NCBI RefSeq assembly: GCF_000308055.1
Contig: NZ_CAGY01000003.1
Span: 1-64,000, forward strand
Direction: 5' to 3'
DNA from: Actinomyces sp. ph3
GTDB taxonomy: Bacteria; Actinomycetota; Actinomycetes; Actinomycetales; Actinomycetaceae
Length of the DNA stretch: 64,000 nt
Under the pieces are notes generated by a model that had not been told where the DNA came from, searched no databases, and saw nothing but the letters and a program-made list of their open reading frames with translations. The position numbers were made by a program, and so were the translations under genes. Positions 36,990 through 46,030 of the stretch are shown piece by piece (the first letter of the stretch is position 1; the number at the start of each line of letters is the position of its first letter).

Positions 36990-39969
36990 AAGCCAGGCCC
37001 GCAACGGCTCACTTCTTCGAGCCAGCGTACTGATGGCCTCGGGAACAATGGTTTCCCGAGTCCTTGGCTTCATTAAAGCCGCCATGCTCTTGGCGGCCCT
37101 GGGTTCTGCCGGTGGCGCGGTCTCCGCGGCTTTCCAAACGGCAAATACTCTTCCCAACACAATCTTCAATCTGCTGGCATCGGGCGTTTTCGATGCGGTC
37201 TTGGTCCCACAGATCGTACGCGCACTCAAACGCGACGAGGGTCAGGTCTACATCAACCGACTGATTACTCTGGCCGGAACAATTTTGTTCTTGGTTGCCT
37301 TCGTCTCAACGCTCTTGGCGCCCGTACTGATCGTCATCATGGCACCGGGATACAGCCAAGACATCCGCTCACTTGCCGTTGCCTTCGCGTTCTTGTGTCT
37401 CCCGCAGATTTTCTTCTACGGCCTGTACAACCTCTTGGGCGAGCTACTCAATGCCCGCGGTGTCTTCGGTCCCTACATGTGGGCGCCGGTGCTCAACAAC
37501 ATCATTGCAATCGCGGGTCTGGTAGCTTTCCTCATTCTGTGGGGCGCCCACGAAGATTTCGCAATTTCTGACTTCACATCCCCTCAGTTCTGGCTGCTGT
37601 CGATCACAACCACTTTGGGCGTGGTCTGCCAGGCTCTGGTGCTCTTCATTCCCATGCGGCGTGCGGGAGTTTCCTTCAAGCCTGATTTTCACTTCCGTGG
37701 AACGTCTTTTGGCTCCGCCTCTAAGGTTGCGGGTTGGACTTTCGCAACCTTGGGTGTGTCTCAGGTTGGTGTTCTTTCGACGAACGCGATCGCTTCGATT
37801 GCGGATAACTACCTGAACCAGAACCCCATGCCCATCGCAGGCCTGGCGGGGTATTCGGCAGCCTTCTTGATCTTCATGCTGCCGCAGTCGGTCATCACTG
37901 TTTCTCTTGCAACCGCAATCTTTACGCGATTGAACTACGCGGTTGCCGACGACAATGACGAAGAAGTCGCCGAGCACTACCACACAGGCATTCGCCTGAT
38001 CACCTCACTGACGGTTCTTGCCGCTGCGATCTTCATGGCGGGCGCTGCTCCCATGATGCAGCTGGTTGTCACGAACACCGCCCGTCCCGAACTCATTTCT
38101 TCCTACGCGTTGATCCTGGTCTCCCTCATGCCCGGTGTGGCTTCCACGGGCATTGTTCTAATGAGCCAGCGCGTCTTCTTCGCCTACGAGGACGCCAAGC
38201 CCGTCTTCCTCATGGGCATTGTTCCGACGATCTTGCAGATCATTGTCGGTTGGTCGATCTACTTCGCAACCGGCGTGCGCTGGTGGGTGATCGGCGCGGC
38301 TCTTGGCGAAACGGTCTGCCGAATCGTTCAGGGTTTGATTGCGATGCGCTGGGTCGGACAGCGCAACAGCTACGTAAATTCCTCAGAAATCACGCGCTCC
38401 TACCTCACCTATGTCGGGTGTGCGATCATCGCAGGCGGTATCGGTTTTGGCGCTCTTTGGCTCATGGGAATCTACACGACCCTGTCCTCAAAGATCCTGC
38501 GCTGGCTGCTTTCGGGCGTGAAGTTTGGTGTGGTGGCCATCATCGTCACCGTCGTGTACATGATCGCAATGCGCGTGATCAATCCCCAAGAATCTTCAAC
38601 CAGTATTCGTCCCCTGCTCAAGCGTTTACATCTTCCGATTGCGGTGTGTGACCTGCTTTCGGCCGCGCAACCTACACGTGAACCACAAAGCGTTCATAAT
38701 GGTGTGGCACCGTCCCCTCAGGAGGAAACCATGGCTACCGAGGATCAGCACACTCCCCGTGAAGGAACGCCACATTGGGTTCCCCTTTCTGTTGACCTTT
38801 CGGTGCCGACCTTCGATGATGTTGTTCATCCCGACGGCGAGGGCCACCCTGCGGCATCGTCTCATTCACCCCAGCAGGACACACCTGCGAATGTCCCAAC
38901 CCTTCCTCACAGCAATCGCGGTTCCCAAGGGAGCGTCCAGATGAGCCAAGCAAAGCCCGAACACCCCATCGTCCCGACCTTGCCCGCAACCGCGCGCATG
39001 TACGACGTCGACGCAACCGCGCCCGCCGGTATCCCCTTGGGCGCTGCAGCTGCCGAGGCCTCGGCTGAGACAGCCGCCGCTAAGGCTCAGCATCAGGAAT
39101 CAACTTCTCGTATCCCCACTCCGCTTCCCCACGGTTTCGCCGAGGGCGCGGTTGTCGGAGGGGCTGCAGCATCCGTTGCGGGTTCCGCCACGGCTGCCAC
39201 CCCAAGTCGCTCCTCGGGTCACGGTCATTCCGAGGCCGGCGGAGGCAGTAACGGAGGCTCTGGCGGTGGCCGTGGAAACTCCGGCGACGCTCAGGGCCAC
39301 GATGAGCACTCACGCGCTTCGGCCTCGGGAAATGGGGGCGAAAAGGGAATTGACCCCACGCGACCCACGATTATCTTTGCTGCAGTTCTGACTGTCATTG
39401 CCACGATTTGGGCGGGTGCAACTGCCCTCAGCCCAGTCAAGCACAGCGATATCAGCAGCTCGTCCAGCAAGCCAAGCTCATCGGCATCTGCCTCAGCATC
39501 GGCGCAGCCCACCCAAGAAGCCACTCAGGCAGCGACGGAGAAGCCCGTAATTTCTAGTGTTTCCGTGTTGTCATGGCAAAACGATAAGGGTGACCACGAG
39601 GAAATGGCTGTCAATATGATTGACGGCGACGCAAAGACGAATTGGCACTCGCGCTACTTCGATTACAACCAGTTCCTGGACCAGACCGCGGTCACCATCT
39701 TGGTGAAGCTCGAGAAGAAGGCAACGGTCTCTGAGATCACCTTGGATATGGATCCGTCGACCACCGGTGGTGAAGGCGTGGTACGTGCTGTAAATCCCAA
39801 TACGCCTCGAGAGGGAACAGAAATCGCTACGACGACGTTCTCTCCCAAGACGGACATCAAGCTGGCACATCCCGTGGAAACTGAAGCGATCAGCATCACC
39901 TTCCGTAAGATGCCAACATCGCAAGATGGCCGCGCTTGGGCGTGGGTCAGCGAATTGTCAGTGAAGTAA
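36982..39969 (+). CDS. murJ: MurJ lipid II flippase with C-terminal extracellular module
   Basis: Residues 1-545 are the MviN/MurJ core with about 14 helices (SGTMVSRVLGFIKAAMLLAALG at the start), which moves lipid II outward for peptidoglycan synthesis. The frame continues to 995 residues. Residues 545-790 are a Pro/Ser/Ala/Gly-rich linker, 795-816 a further membrane helix, 855-995 a beta-rich extracellular domain resembling carbohydrate-binding or discoidin-like folds (NMIDGDAKTNWHS). The mycobacterial homologue has a pseudokinase between core and last helix; no kinase motif is visible here. A consensus ribosome-binding site and in-frame ATG at 38731 could start a separate 412-residue protein. 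GTG/ATG overlap with DUF6049 shows coupling. Confidence 0.88.
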   Translation: MSESQARNGSLLRASVLMASGTMVSRVLGFIKAAMLLAALGSAGGAVSAAFQTANTLPNTIFNLLASGVFDAVLVPQIVRALKRDEGQVYINRLITLAGTILFLVAFVSTLLAPVLIVIMAPGYSQDIRSLAVAFAFLCLPQIFFYGLYNLLGELLNARGVFGPYMWAPVLNNIIAIAGLVAFLILWGAHEDFAISDFTSPQFWLLSITTTLGVVCQALVLFIPMRRAGVSFKPDFHFRGTSFGSASKVAGWTFATLGVSQVGVLSTNAIASIADNYLNQNPMPIAGLAGYSAAFLIFMLPQSVITVSLATAIFTRLNYAVADDNDEEVAEHYHTGIRLITSLTVLAAAIFMAGAAPMMQLVVTNTARPELISSYALILVSLMPGVASTGIVLMSQRVFFAYEDAKPVFLMGIVPTILQIIVGWSIYFATGVRWWVIGAALGETVCRIVQGLIAMRWVGQRNSYVNSSEITRSYLTYVGCAIIAGGIGFGALWLMGIYTTLSSKILRWLLSGVKFGVVAIIVTVVYMIAMRVINPQESSTSIRPLLKRLHLPIAVCDLLSAAQPTREPQSVHNGVAPSPQEETMATEDQHTPREGTPHWVPLSVDLSVPTFDDVVHPDGEGHPAASSHSPQQDTPANVPTLPHSNRGSQGSVQMSQAKPEHPIVPTLPATARMYDVDATAPAGIPLGAAAAEASAETAAAKAQHQESTSRIPTPLPHGFAEGAVVGGAAASVAGSATAATPSRSSGHGHSEAGGGSNGGSGGGRGNSGDAQGHDEHSRASASGNGGEKGIDPTRPTIIFAAVLTVIATIWAGATALSPVKHSDISSSSSKPSSSASASASAQPTQEATQAATEKPVISSVSVLSWQNDKGDHEEMAVNMIDGDAKTNWHSRYFDYNQFLDQTAVTILVKLEKKATVSEITLDMDPSTTGGEGVVRAVNPNTPREGTEIATTTFSPKTDIKLAHPVETEAISITFRKMPTSQDGRAWAWVSELSVK
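38720..38733 (+). promoter_or_regulatory. Strong internal ribosome-binding site and ATG inside murJ
   Basis: AGGAGG at 38720-38725, 5-base spacer, ATG at 38731, in frame as residue 584 of the murJ product. It lies exactly where the disordered linker begins. This predicts separate production of the C-terminal single-pass protein, possibly in addition to the full-length form. Confidence 0.55.
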
Positions 39970-39995
39970 CCGTTACCTGCTCAAAAGGAGACATC

Positions 39996-40928
39996 ATGTC
40001 TGAAACTATCCACGACGTCGTCATCGTCGGCTCCGGTCCTGCGGGATACACTGCGGCTATTTACACTGCGCGCGCTGGATTCAAGCCTGTTGTCGTTGCC
40101 GGTGCCCTGGCTGCCGGTGGCGCGCTGATGAACACGACTGAAGTTGAGAATTTCCCCGGTTTCCCCGAGGGTGTCCTTGGCCCGGAGCTGATGGACAATA
40201 TGCGTCAGCAGGCCGAAAAGTTCGGTGCCGATGTTCGCTACGAGGATGCCTACACGCTGGAGCTCGAAGGCGACATCAAGAAGATCACCCTTGAGGATGA
40301 AACTCTCCTGGCTCGCAGCGTCATCTTGGCAACCGGTTCCGAATACCGTCATATGAATGTTCCCGGCGAAGAAGAGTTCTCTGGTCGAGGCGTTTCTTTC
40401 TGCGCGACCTGCGACGGTTTCTTCTTCCACGATAAGCACGTCATCGTCGTCGGTGGCGGTGACTCCGCAATGGAAGAGGCAACCTTCTTGACGAAGTTCG
40501 CTTCAAAGGTCACTGTCGTTCACCGCCGCGATCAGCTGCGTGCGTCTAAGGCGATGGCTGACCGCGCGCTGGCCAATGACAAGATCGAATTCGCGTGGAA
40601 CTCCGTCGTCGAAGAGGTTCTGGGCGATTCGGCCGTGACCGGTGTTCGCCTGCGTTCCACCGTTGATGATTCGACTCGCGTTCTTGATGCCGATGGTGTT
40701 TTCGTTGCCATCGGTCACCTTCCCCGCACTGCCGTAGTTTCCGGTCAGGTTGCTTTGGACGAGGCCGGTTACATCCTGGTCAATGACCCGGGTACCGCAA
40801 CTAACCTTCCGGGTGTCTTCGCCTGTGGCGACGCTGTTGATCACACCTACCGCCAGGCAATTACTGCTGCCGGTTCCGGATGCCGTGCTGCCTTGGATGC
40901 GCAGCACTGGCTTGAATCTCAAGAGTAA
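39996..40928 (+). CDS. trxB: Thioredoxin reductase
   Basis: FAD-dependent enzyme of 310 residues that reduces thioredoxin with NADPH. It has the FAD GSGPAGYTAAIYTARAG loop, the redox-active CATC in SFCATCDGFFF, the NADPH loop VVGGGDSAMEEATFL with HRRDQLRASK, and the C-terminal GVFACGDAVDHTYRQA. The start is ATG 39996 after AAAGGAG. In mycobacteria and many relatives trxA follows immediately; here no thioredoxin gene does, so it must lie elsewhere. Confidence 0.96.
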   Translation: MSETIHDVVIVGSGPAGYTAAIYTARAGFKPVVVAGALAAGGALMNTTEVENFPGFPEGVLGPELMDNMRQQAEKFGADVRYEDAYTLELEGDIKKITLEDETLLARSVILATGSEYRHMNVPGEEEFSGRGVSFCATCDGFFFHDKHVIVVGGGDSAMEEATFLTKFASKVTVVHRRDQLRASKAMADRALANDKIEFAWNSVVEEVLGDSAVTGVRLRSTVDDSTRVLDADGVFVAIGHLPRTAVVSGQVALDEAGYILVNDPGTATNLPGVFACGDAVDHTYRQAITAAGSGCRAALDAQHWLESQE

Positions 40929-40931
40929 GTA

Positions 40932-41178
40932 TTGAAGGCCTTCGGTTTCCTGAGCTTTGGACACTACGCACGGGACAGAAGGCGCGGACTGAGCGGGCGC
41001 GATGTCCTTCATCAGGCTATTGAATTGTCGGTCGCTGCCGACGATCTAGGTGTCAATGGCGCCTATCAGGGCGCAACATTTTGCGCCTCAGGGGGCTTCC
41101 CCTATGCCGCTTCTTTCTGCGGTTGCAGCACGGACGGCACATATTGAAGTGGGTACCGGCGTTATCGATATGCGCTAG
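40932..41178 (+). pseudogene. Truncated, frameshifted luciferase-like (LLM) flavin oxidoreductase
   Basis: The first 45 residues (KAFGFLSFGHYARDRRRGLSGRDVLHQAIE... to VNGAY) match the start of LLM-class flavin-dependent oxidoreductases. After 41066 the family sequence continues in another frame as FRAQHFAPQGASPMPLLSAV and AARTAHIEVGTGVIDMR, which fits loss of 2 bases. It stops at TAG 41176, where the family would continue with YENPLYMAE; the remaining three quarters of the gene is missing. The break coincides with the start of the GC-rich metal cassette, so truncation probably accompanied its insertion. Translation, if any, would give a 71-residue fragment. The initiation codon would be TTG. 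Confidence 0.8.
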
Positions 41179-41211
41179 CACATGTCTGAGTTATGACGTT
41201 CGATGCCACCC

Positions 41212-43116
41212 CTATCGTTTGTGGGCACGCGCTGCGCGCAGCCCGTTGGCGATAACGACGACCTCGGCGACCTCGTGGACGAGGACGACCGCGGCCAGGC
41301 CGAGCACGCCGGTGATGGCCAGCGGCGGCAGCACGGCGATGATCGCCAGGGACAGCACGATGTTCTGATTCATGATCGCCCGGCCGCGGCGGGCATGCCA
41401 CAGCGCCTGCGGGATCAGGCCGAGGTCGCGCCCGGTGAAGGCGACGTCGGCGGACTCGATCGCGGCGTCGGAGCCGGTCGCGCCCATCGCGATGCCCACA
41501 GTCGCACCGGCCAGGGCGGGGGCGTCGTTGATGCCGTCGCCGATCATCGCCGTCGGTGAGGCCTCGGAGAGCTGGGCGACGATGCGGGCTTTGTCCTCGG
41601 GCCGCAGCTCGGCGTGCACGTCGCCGATCCCGGCGATCTGCCCGAGCGCGTGGGCGGTGCGGGCGTTGTCGCCGGTGAGCATGCTCACCTCAATCCCCTG
41701 CCCTCGCAGCGTGCGCACGGCCTCGGGGACCTCGGGGCGCAGCTCGTCGCGGACGCCAATCGCCCCGGCCAGGCAGCCGTCGACGGCCACGAGCACGCAG
41801 GTCTGGCCCTCGGCCTCCAGGTCCTTGACCCGGGCCTTGAGCGGTCCGGCATCGATCCAGCGGGGGCTGCCCACCGTCACCCGGCGGCCGTCGACGGTGC
41901 CGCCGATGCCGTGCCCGGCCTCCTCCGTCACGTCCTGCGCGGCGAGGGCCCCCTGGCCCGCGGCGGCGATGGCGGCGGCGAGAGGGTGCGTCGAGTGCTG
42001 CTCAACGGACGCCGCCCAGGCGAGCACCTGCGCGTCGTCGAACCCGTCGGCGGCGACGACGGCGGTGACCTCGGGCCGGTTGCGGGTCAGAGTGCCGGTC
42101 TTGTCCACGGCGAGGTGCCGGATGCCGCCGAGGCGCTCGAAGGCGGCCCCGCTCTTGATGACGACGCCGAACTTGGTCGCCGCACCGATCGCGGAGACCA
42201 CGGTGACGGGCACCGCAATCGCCAGCGCGCAGGGGCTGGCCGCGACGAGGACGACCAGGGCGCGGGTGATCCAGGTCTCCGGGTCGCCGAGCAGGGACCC
42301 GAGCACGCCGACCAAGACGGCGAGGACCATCACGCCGGGCACCAGCGGGCGGGCGATCCGGTCAGCGATCCGGGCTCGGTCGCCCTTCTCTGCCTGGGCC
42401 TGCTCTACCAGCTCCACGATCGTGGTCAGCGAGTTGTCGGTGCCCGGGGCGGTCGCCTCGACCTCCAGCACTCCGGCGGTATTGATCGCCCCCGCCGAGA
42501 CCGCGTCATCGGGTGCGACCTCGACCGGGATCGACTCGCCGGTGATCGCGGAGGTGTCCAGGCTGGAGCGTCCGACGCGGACGATCCCGTCGGTGACGAC
42601 CCGCTCGCCCGGACGGACCAGCAGCACGTCGCCGACGGCGATCTCCTTGGCCGGGACCTCCACCGAGGCACCGTCGCGCAGCACGGTCGCGGTCTCCGGC
42701 ACGAGCTTGAGCAGCGCGCGCAGGCCGCCGCGGGCGCGGTCCATCGCCTTGTCCTCCAGGGCCTCGGCGATCGAGTACAGGAACGCCAGCGCGGCGGCCT
42801 CCTCCACGTAGCCGAGGATGACCGCGCCGACGGCACTGATCGTCATCAGCAGCGCGATCCCGAGCTTCCGCTTGGCGAACAGGTTCCGCAGCGCGCCGGG
42901 CACGAACGTGTACGCGCCCAGCAGCAGGCCCGCCCAGAACGCGACCAGCGCCGAGACGTGCAGCCCCGACCACTCCAGCACCAGGCCGGTGCCGAACGCG
43001 ACCCCAGAGAGGATCGGCACCACCAGGCCCAGGTCGCGCCACCACGGGCGCTCGGTCTCCTCTGCCTCTTCAGCGGCGTTGGTGGTCGGCTCATCGCAGC
43101 CGCATGCGGCGCTCAC
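41212..43116 (-). CDS. Heavy-metal P1B-type ATPase (Cd/Pb/Zn export)
   Basis: Metal-exporting ATPase of 634 residues. No full metal-binding domain at the N-terminus, only a Cys pair (ACGC) near residue 5, then membrane helices, TGES, the ion-site SPC in AASPCALAIAVPV, the phosphorylation site DKTGTLT, HP motif (STHPLA) and GDGINDAPAL; the last helix ends HEVAEVVVIANGLRA. It is like M. tuberculosis CtpG, which is paired with CmtR. The GTG start at 43116 overlaps the regulator stop (GTGA). The DNA is far richer in GC at third positions than the flanks, so it was probably acquired. Cd, Pb or Zn is expected; which is not determinable. Confidence 0.9.
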   Translation of the reverse strand: MSAACGCDEPTTNAAEEAEETERPWWRDLGLVVPILSGVAFGTGLVLEWSGLHVSALVAFWAGLLLGAYTFVPGALRNLFAKRKLGIALLMTISAVGAVILGYVEEAAALAFLYSIAEALEDKAMDRARGGLRALLKLVPETATVLRDGASVEVPAKEIAVGDVLLVRPGERVVTDGIVRVGRSSLDTSAITGESIPVEVAPDDAVSAGAINTAGVLEVEATAPGTDNSLTTIVELVEQAQAEKGDRARIADRIARPLVPGVMVLAVLVGVLGSLLGDPETWITRALVVLVAASPCALAIAVPVTVVSAIGAATKFGVVIKSGAAFERLGGIRHLAVDKTGTLTRNRPEVTAVVAADGFDDAQVLAWAASVEQHSTHPLAAAIAAAGQGALAAQDVTEEAGHGIGGTVDGRRVTVGSPRWIDAGPLKARVKDLEAEGQTCVLVAVDGCLAGAIGVRDELRPEVPEAVRTLRGQGIEVSMLTGDNARTAHALGQIAGIGDVHAELRPEDKARIVAQLSEASPTAMIGDGINDAPALAGATVGIAMGATGSDAAIESADVAFTGRDLGLIPQALWHARRGRAIMNQNIVLSLAIIAVLPPLAITGVLGLAAVVLVHEVAEVVVIANGLRAARAHKR

Positions 43117-43481
43117 GAGGCGTCCTCGGAGCCGCTCGGACCGCAGCAGCCGGGCACCGAGCAGTGTGGGTCGATGCACGGGGCGCTCTCGTCCACCGCC
43201 AGCGTCACGTCCATCAGCGCCGTCAGCGCCGCGGCCAGGTGCGGGTCGGCGATCTCGTAGCGGGTCTGCCGCCCCTCGGGCTCAGCGACCACGATGCCGC
43301 AGTCGCGCAGACAGGTCAGATGGTTGGACACGTTCGAGCGGGTCAGCCCCAGCTCGCGCGAGAGCACGGCAGGGTGGCTTGGACCGTCAAGCAGGGACAT
43401 CAGGATCCGGGAGCGCGTCGGGTCGGCCATGGCCCGGCCGAGCCGGTTCATGACGTCGAGGCGCGAAGCAATGGTCAGCAT
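43113..43481 (-). CDS. cmtR: CmtR-type Cd/Pb-sensing ArsR-family repressor
   Basis: Winged-helix repressor of 122 residues. The DNA-binding helix reads LTRSNVSNHLTCLRDCG. Cys57, Cys61 and Cys102 fall at the exact positions of the three cadmium/lead ligands of M. tuberculosis CmtR. Four further Cys/His residues at the tail (HCSVPGCCG) may add metal contacts. It is the first gene of the operon with the ATPase, so release by Cd or Pb should switch on export. Composition is as GC-rich as the ATPase. Confidence 0.92.
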   Translation of the reverse strand: MLTIASRLDVMNRLGRAMADPTRSRILMSLLDGPSHPAVLSRELGLTRSNVSNHLTCLRDCGIVVAEPEGRQTRYEIADPHLAAALTALMDVTLAVDESAPCIDPHCSVPGCCGPSGSEDAS

Positions 43482-43482
43482 G

Positions 43483-43499
43483 CACTGAACTATACAGTG
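43483..43499 (-). promoter_or_regulatory. Probable CmtR operator over the -10 box
   Basis: CACTGaactataCAGTG dyad with TATAGT (a good -10 on the minus strand) in its centre, 7 bases before the cmtR ATG. A repressor bound here would block RNA polymerase. The mRNA would be leaderless or nearly so. Confidence 0.65.
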
Positions 43500-43946
43500 A
43501 TGGCTGACTAATAGTCCAGTTGGGATTCCAGGAAAATCTGTCGATCATCAGCAACTTCGCCACATATGTGGCACCTGAGCTCGGTTGGGTTCCTGCTGAT
43601 CAGGGTCTTCCAACGGGCTACCCAATTGATTAAGTCCGCGGCACTTAGCTATCGCGGGGTCCCGGATAAGACATCTGCCTGCGAAAGCTGAGGTCTTTGG
43701 ACGGCTGACTTGCCGGTGCTTTTGTAGGGGCAAAAGCACCGGCACGTCATTCCACCAGCGCCATTGCAAGTGGAAGCTCAGCCCGGTCGAAACCCTGACC
43801 TCCCAACCAGTGCCTTTATTTTAATCCCGACTAAACGACGAAACCCGGGAAAATGTGCATTGAGCGATGCACATTCTCCCAGGTCAGAGGCTGTTTAAAG
43901 CTGGTTAAGGTGCAACCTTAAAGTGCTCTTTTTGTGCCGTATTAAT
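43500..43946. other. Noncoding stretch beyond the metal cassette with palindromes
   Basis: No convincing gene in 447 bases. It holds a 14-bp palindrome GCCACATATGTGGC (43559-43572), a 14-bp perfect hairpin with a 6-base loop (43711-43724 with 43731-43744), and the terminator-like hairpin at 43847-43880. Composition returns to host level about here. No transposase or integrase remnant could be recognised. Confidence 0.55.
43847..43880 (-). terminator. Terminator after the FtsX-type permease
   Basis: Stem of 14 pairs with one mismatch (GGGAAAATGTGCAT against ATGCACATTCTCCC) and a 6-base loop, 67 bases past the permease stop on the minus strand, followed there by a T-containing tract. Confidence 0.5.
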
Positions 43947-45293
43947 TCAGTTATTCCCCTCGTGAAGATCACTCAATAGTTTACGACGCAAGGGTCCTGT
44001 GGCCTCGGAAGCCAACATAATCAGCCCAATACCCAGCACAGTCATACCCACCAAAATCAGCATCGGGGCGAGTCCAGCACTCAGAGCCATAATCGGAGAC
44101 ATAAAGACAATGCCCAAACTCATTGCTCCGCCGATCATGAGCAGTGCCGGAAGCAGAATTTCAATCCTGCGCGCACGATCCATAAAGTTTCGGGGCGAGC
44201 CCATGAATTCCAAGGCTTTCATCTGCTCAACGGAATCAATGACGCGAATGGCTTGATTGATCGCAGTCGAAATTGCACCCAAAGCCATAGTGATACCAAA
44301 GGTTAAAAGCATTCCCGTGCGAATATCCGACAAGAGGATCCTCTCGACGTCCTGCATGTCCCCCGCAGCACCCACGATCGAGCTGAAGATTGGCATGAGC
44401 ACACCGACAATGAAAGCGACCAGGGCAACCGCACCGAAAGACCTCCAAACGCTCTTTGGATCATCAGCAATCCGACGACCCGCAAGAAGCATCTGCGGAG
44501 TGCGTGCAAAACTTGCCATGGCATTTCCCAGAAGGGATACCGAAAAAGCTCCCACGACATTAACCAGCGCAAAAATCACGCCAAGGAATCCCAAGAACAA
44601 CCCGACGGCAATCGCCATCCCCAGCTGCATCATAAACTGAGCGACAATCACCCAGCCTACGATCAGCACAAGCATCAAGGCCAGCCACAGTGGTGAAACC
44701 TTCGCTCCCTCCGTACGACGCGTAACACCCAAGGGGGTAATTGCCACTTTACGCATCGCAAGCATCGACGAAGCTGCGGCCAGCACAATCATCAGTACGG
44801 CCTCGGCAAGGAGGACAAGGGGACCGACCCACATTTCGTGAACCCCAATGCGCTCACCCTGGAAGGAAATCAACTGCCAAACTGGCAAAAGCGCACCGTA
44901 CAGAGCGGTACCACACACAACACCAACCGCTGCATAGACCGCGGTCTCGATCAGACATGCAAGACGCGTTTTTGCGGGCCCTAATCCCATGAGGCGGAGA
45001 ACCGCTAGATCCCGTGCGCGTCGACTCATTCCCAGACGCGCAGCTGCCGCGCCCATGCTCAGAGTCGGGACGATCATTAATAGACCCGCAAAGCACGCCA
45101 GCAAGACATAAAAGCCACCCATTCCCTCGAAGCCTTCTGGCAGGTCATAGGTACGCGTAAAGAACATCAGAACCCCACCCGTGACGGATAGAAGAATTGC
45201 GTGGGGAAGGGCAAAAGCCAAAACTGTCAGAATTGAGGTCGCGCGATCACGAGAACCCAGGACTGCGCGTGCCGCAGTGAGTATTGTGCTCAT
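43947..45293 (-). CDS. FtsX-like ABC transporter permease
   Basis: Membrane protein of 448 residues with about eight to ten helices and the FtsX/MacB permease fold (LPEGFEGMGGFYVLLACFAGLLMIVPTLSMGAAAARLGMSRRARDLAVLRLMG). The RRARDLAVLRLMGLG stretch is the coupling-helix region typical of the group. It overlaps the upstream ATPase gene by 4 bases (ATGA), so the pair is a single transporter. Such pairs in actinobacteria are linked to peptide resistance or lipoprotein release; the substrate here is unknown. Confidence 0.85.
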   Translation of the reverse strand: MSTILTAARAVLGSRDRATSILTVLAFALPHAILLSVTGGVLMFFTRTYDLPEGFEGMGGFYVLLACFAGLLMIVPTLSMGAAAARLGMSRRARDLAVLRLMGLGPAKTRLACLIETAVYAAVGVVCGTALYGALLPVWQLISFQGERIGVHEMWVGPLVLLAEAVLMIVLAAASSMLAMRKVAITPLGVTRRTEGAKVSPLWLALMLVLIVGWVIVAQFMMQLGMAIAVGLFLGFLGVIFALVNVVGAFSVSLLGNAMASFARTPQMLLAGRRIADDPKSVWRSFGAVALVAFIVGVLMPIFSSIVGAAGDMQDVERILLSDIRTGMLLTFGITMALGAISTAINQAIRVIDSVEQMKALEFMGSPRNFMDRARRIEILLPALLMIGGAMSLGIVFMSPIMALSAGLAPMLILVGMTVLGIGLIMLASEATGPLRRKLLSDLHEGNN

Positions 45294-46030
45294 CGAGACA
45301 CCTGCTGATCGATCAGGCCGTCTCGCATATGGATTTCATGCGGAAGCCGCGCGGCCACCGAAGGATCATGGGTCACCAGAATTAAGCTCGCCCTGGTGCT
45401 TTGGCAGGCATAGGTCAGCACACCCATGACCTCCGCGCCGGTGCTTTGATCCAAAGCGCCCGTCGGTTCATCGGCAAAGACGACTTTTGGATTGGTAATC
45501 AGCGCGCGCCCAATCGCTACGCGCTGCGCCTGACCACCGGAGAGCTGGCCGGGGCGGTATGGACCTGCGCCCTCCAGCCCCAGATTCACCAGGATCTGCT
45601 GTGCGCGGGCAATGGCCTCTTTACGCGCAACTCCCGCCAGCATCAGGGGCATTGCAATATTTTCCTGGCAGGGAAGTTCTGGAAGCAGCTGCCCATCTTG
45701 GAACACGAAACCAAAGTGCTTGAGGCGGAGTTCTGAAATTGCTCCCTCACTCAGTTGTGTCATTTCAGTGCCATCCAGGGTGATACTTCCCGTCGTCGGT
45801 CGCAGCACTCCCGCTAAGCAGTGCAAAAGCGTGGTCTTTCCGCAGCCCGAGGGCCCCATAATTGCCAGTTGACTGCCCTGGGGGATCGAAAGGCTGACTC
45901 CCGCGAGCGCCTGAACTGTATTTCCGCCGCGTTGATAGAGTTTCGTAAGCCCGTTGACAACCATTCCCGAGGCCGTGGATGCATAAGGAGCTTGTGGCGC
46001 GCCTGCGCCCTGCTGCAGTGGTGAAGTCAT
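45290..46030 (-). CDS. MacB/LolD-type ABC transporter ATPase
   Basis: ATPase of 246 residues with Walker A GPSGCGKTTL, signature LSGGQAQRVAIGRAL and Walker B VVFADEPTGALD, the LolD/MacB subgroup that partners FtsX-like permeases. Start ATG 46030 (MTSPLQQ) is preferred; the frame extends to 46138, but that part overlaps the divergent mgtC promoter. Overlap with the permease confirms one operon. Confidence 0.9.
   Translation of the reverse strand: MTSPLQQGAGAPQAPYASTASGMVVNGLTKLYQRGGNTVQALAGVSLSIPQGSQLAIMGPSGCGKTTLLHCLAGVLRPTTGSITLDGTEMTQLSEGAISELRLKHFGFVFQDGQLLPELPCQENIAMPLMLAGVARKEAIARAQQILVNLGLEGAGPYRPGQLSGGQAQRVAIGRALITNPKVVFADEPTGALDQSTGAEVMGVLTYACQSTRASLILVTHDPSVAARLPHEIHMRDGLIDQQVSR

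Noticed and set aside
41372-43260. Long plus-strand open frames (up to 548 codons) opposite the P-type ATPase
   Set aside because: GC-rich genes leave few stop codons on the other strand; the products are Arg/Gly/Asp-rich without motifs, while the minus strand encodes a complete ATPase.
43548-43769. 73-codon frame in the DNA past cmtR as a transposase remnant
   Set aside because: No recognisable transposase motif or matching terminal repeats; composition looks noncoding.
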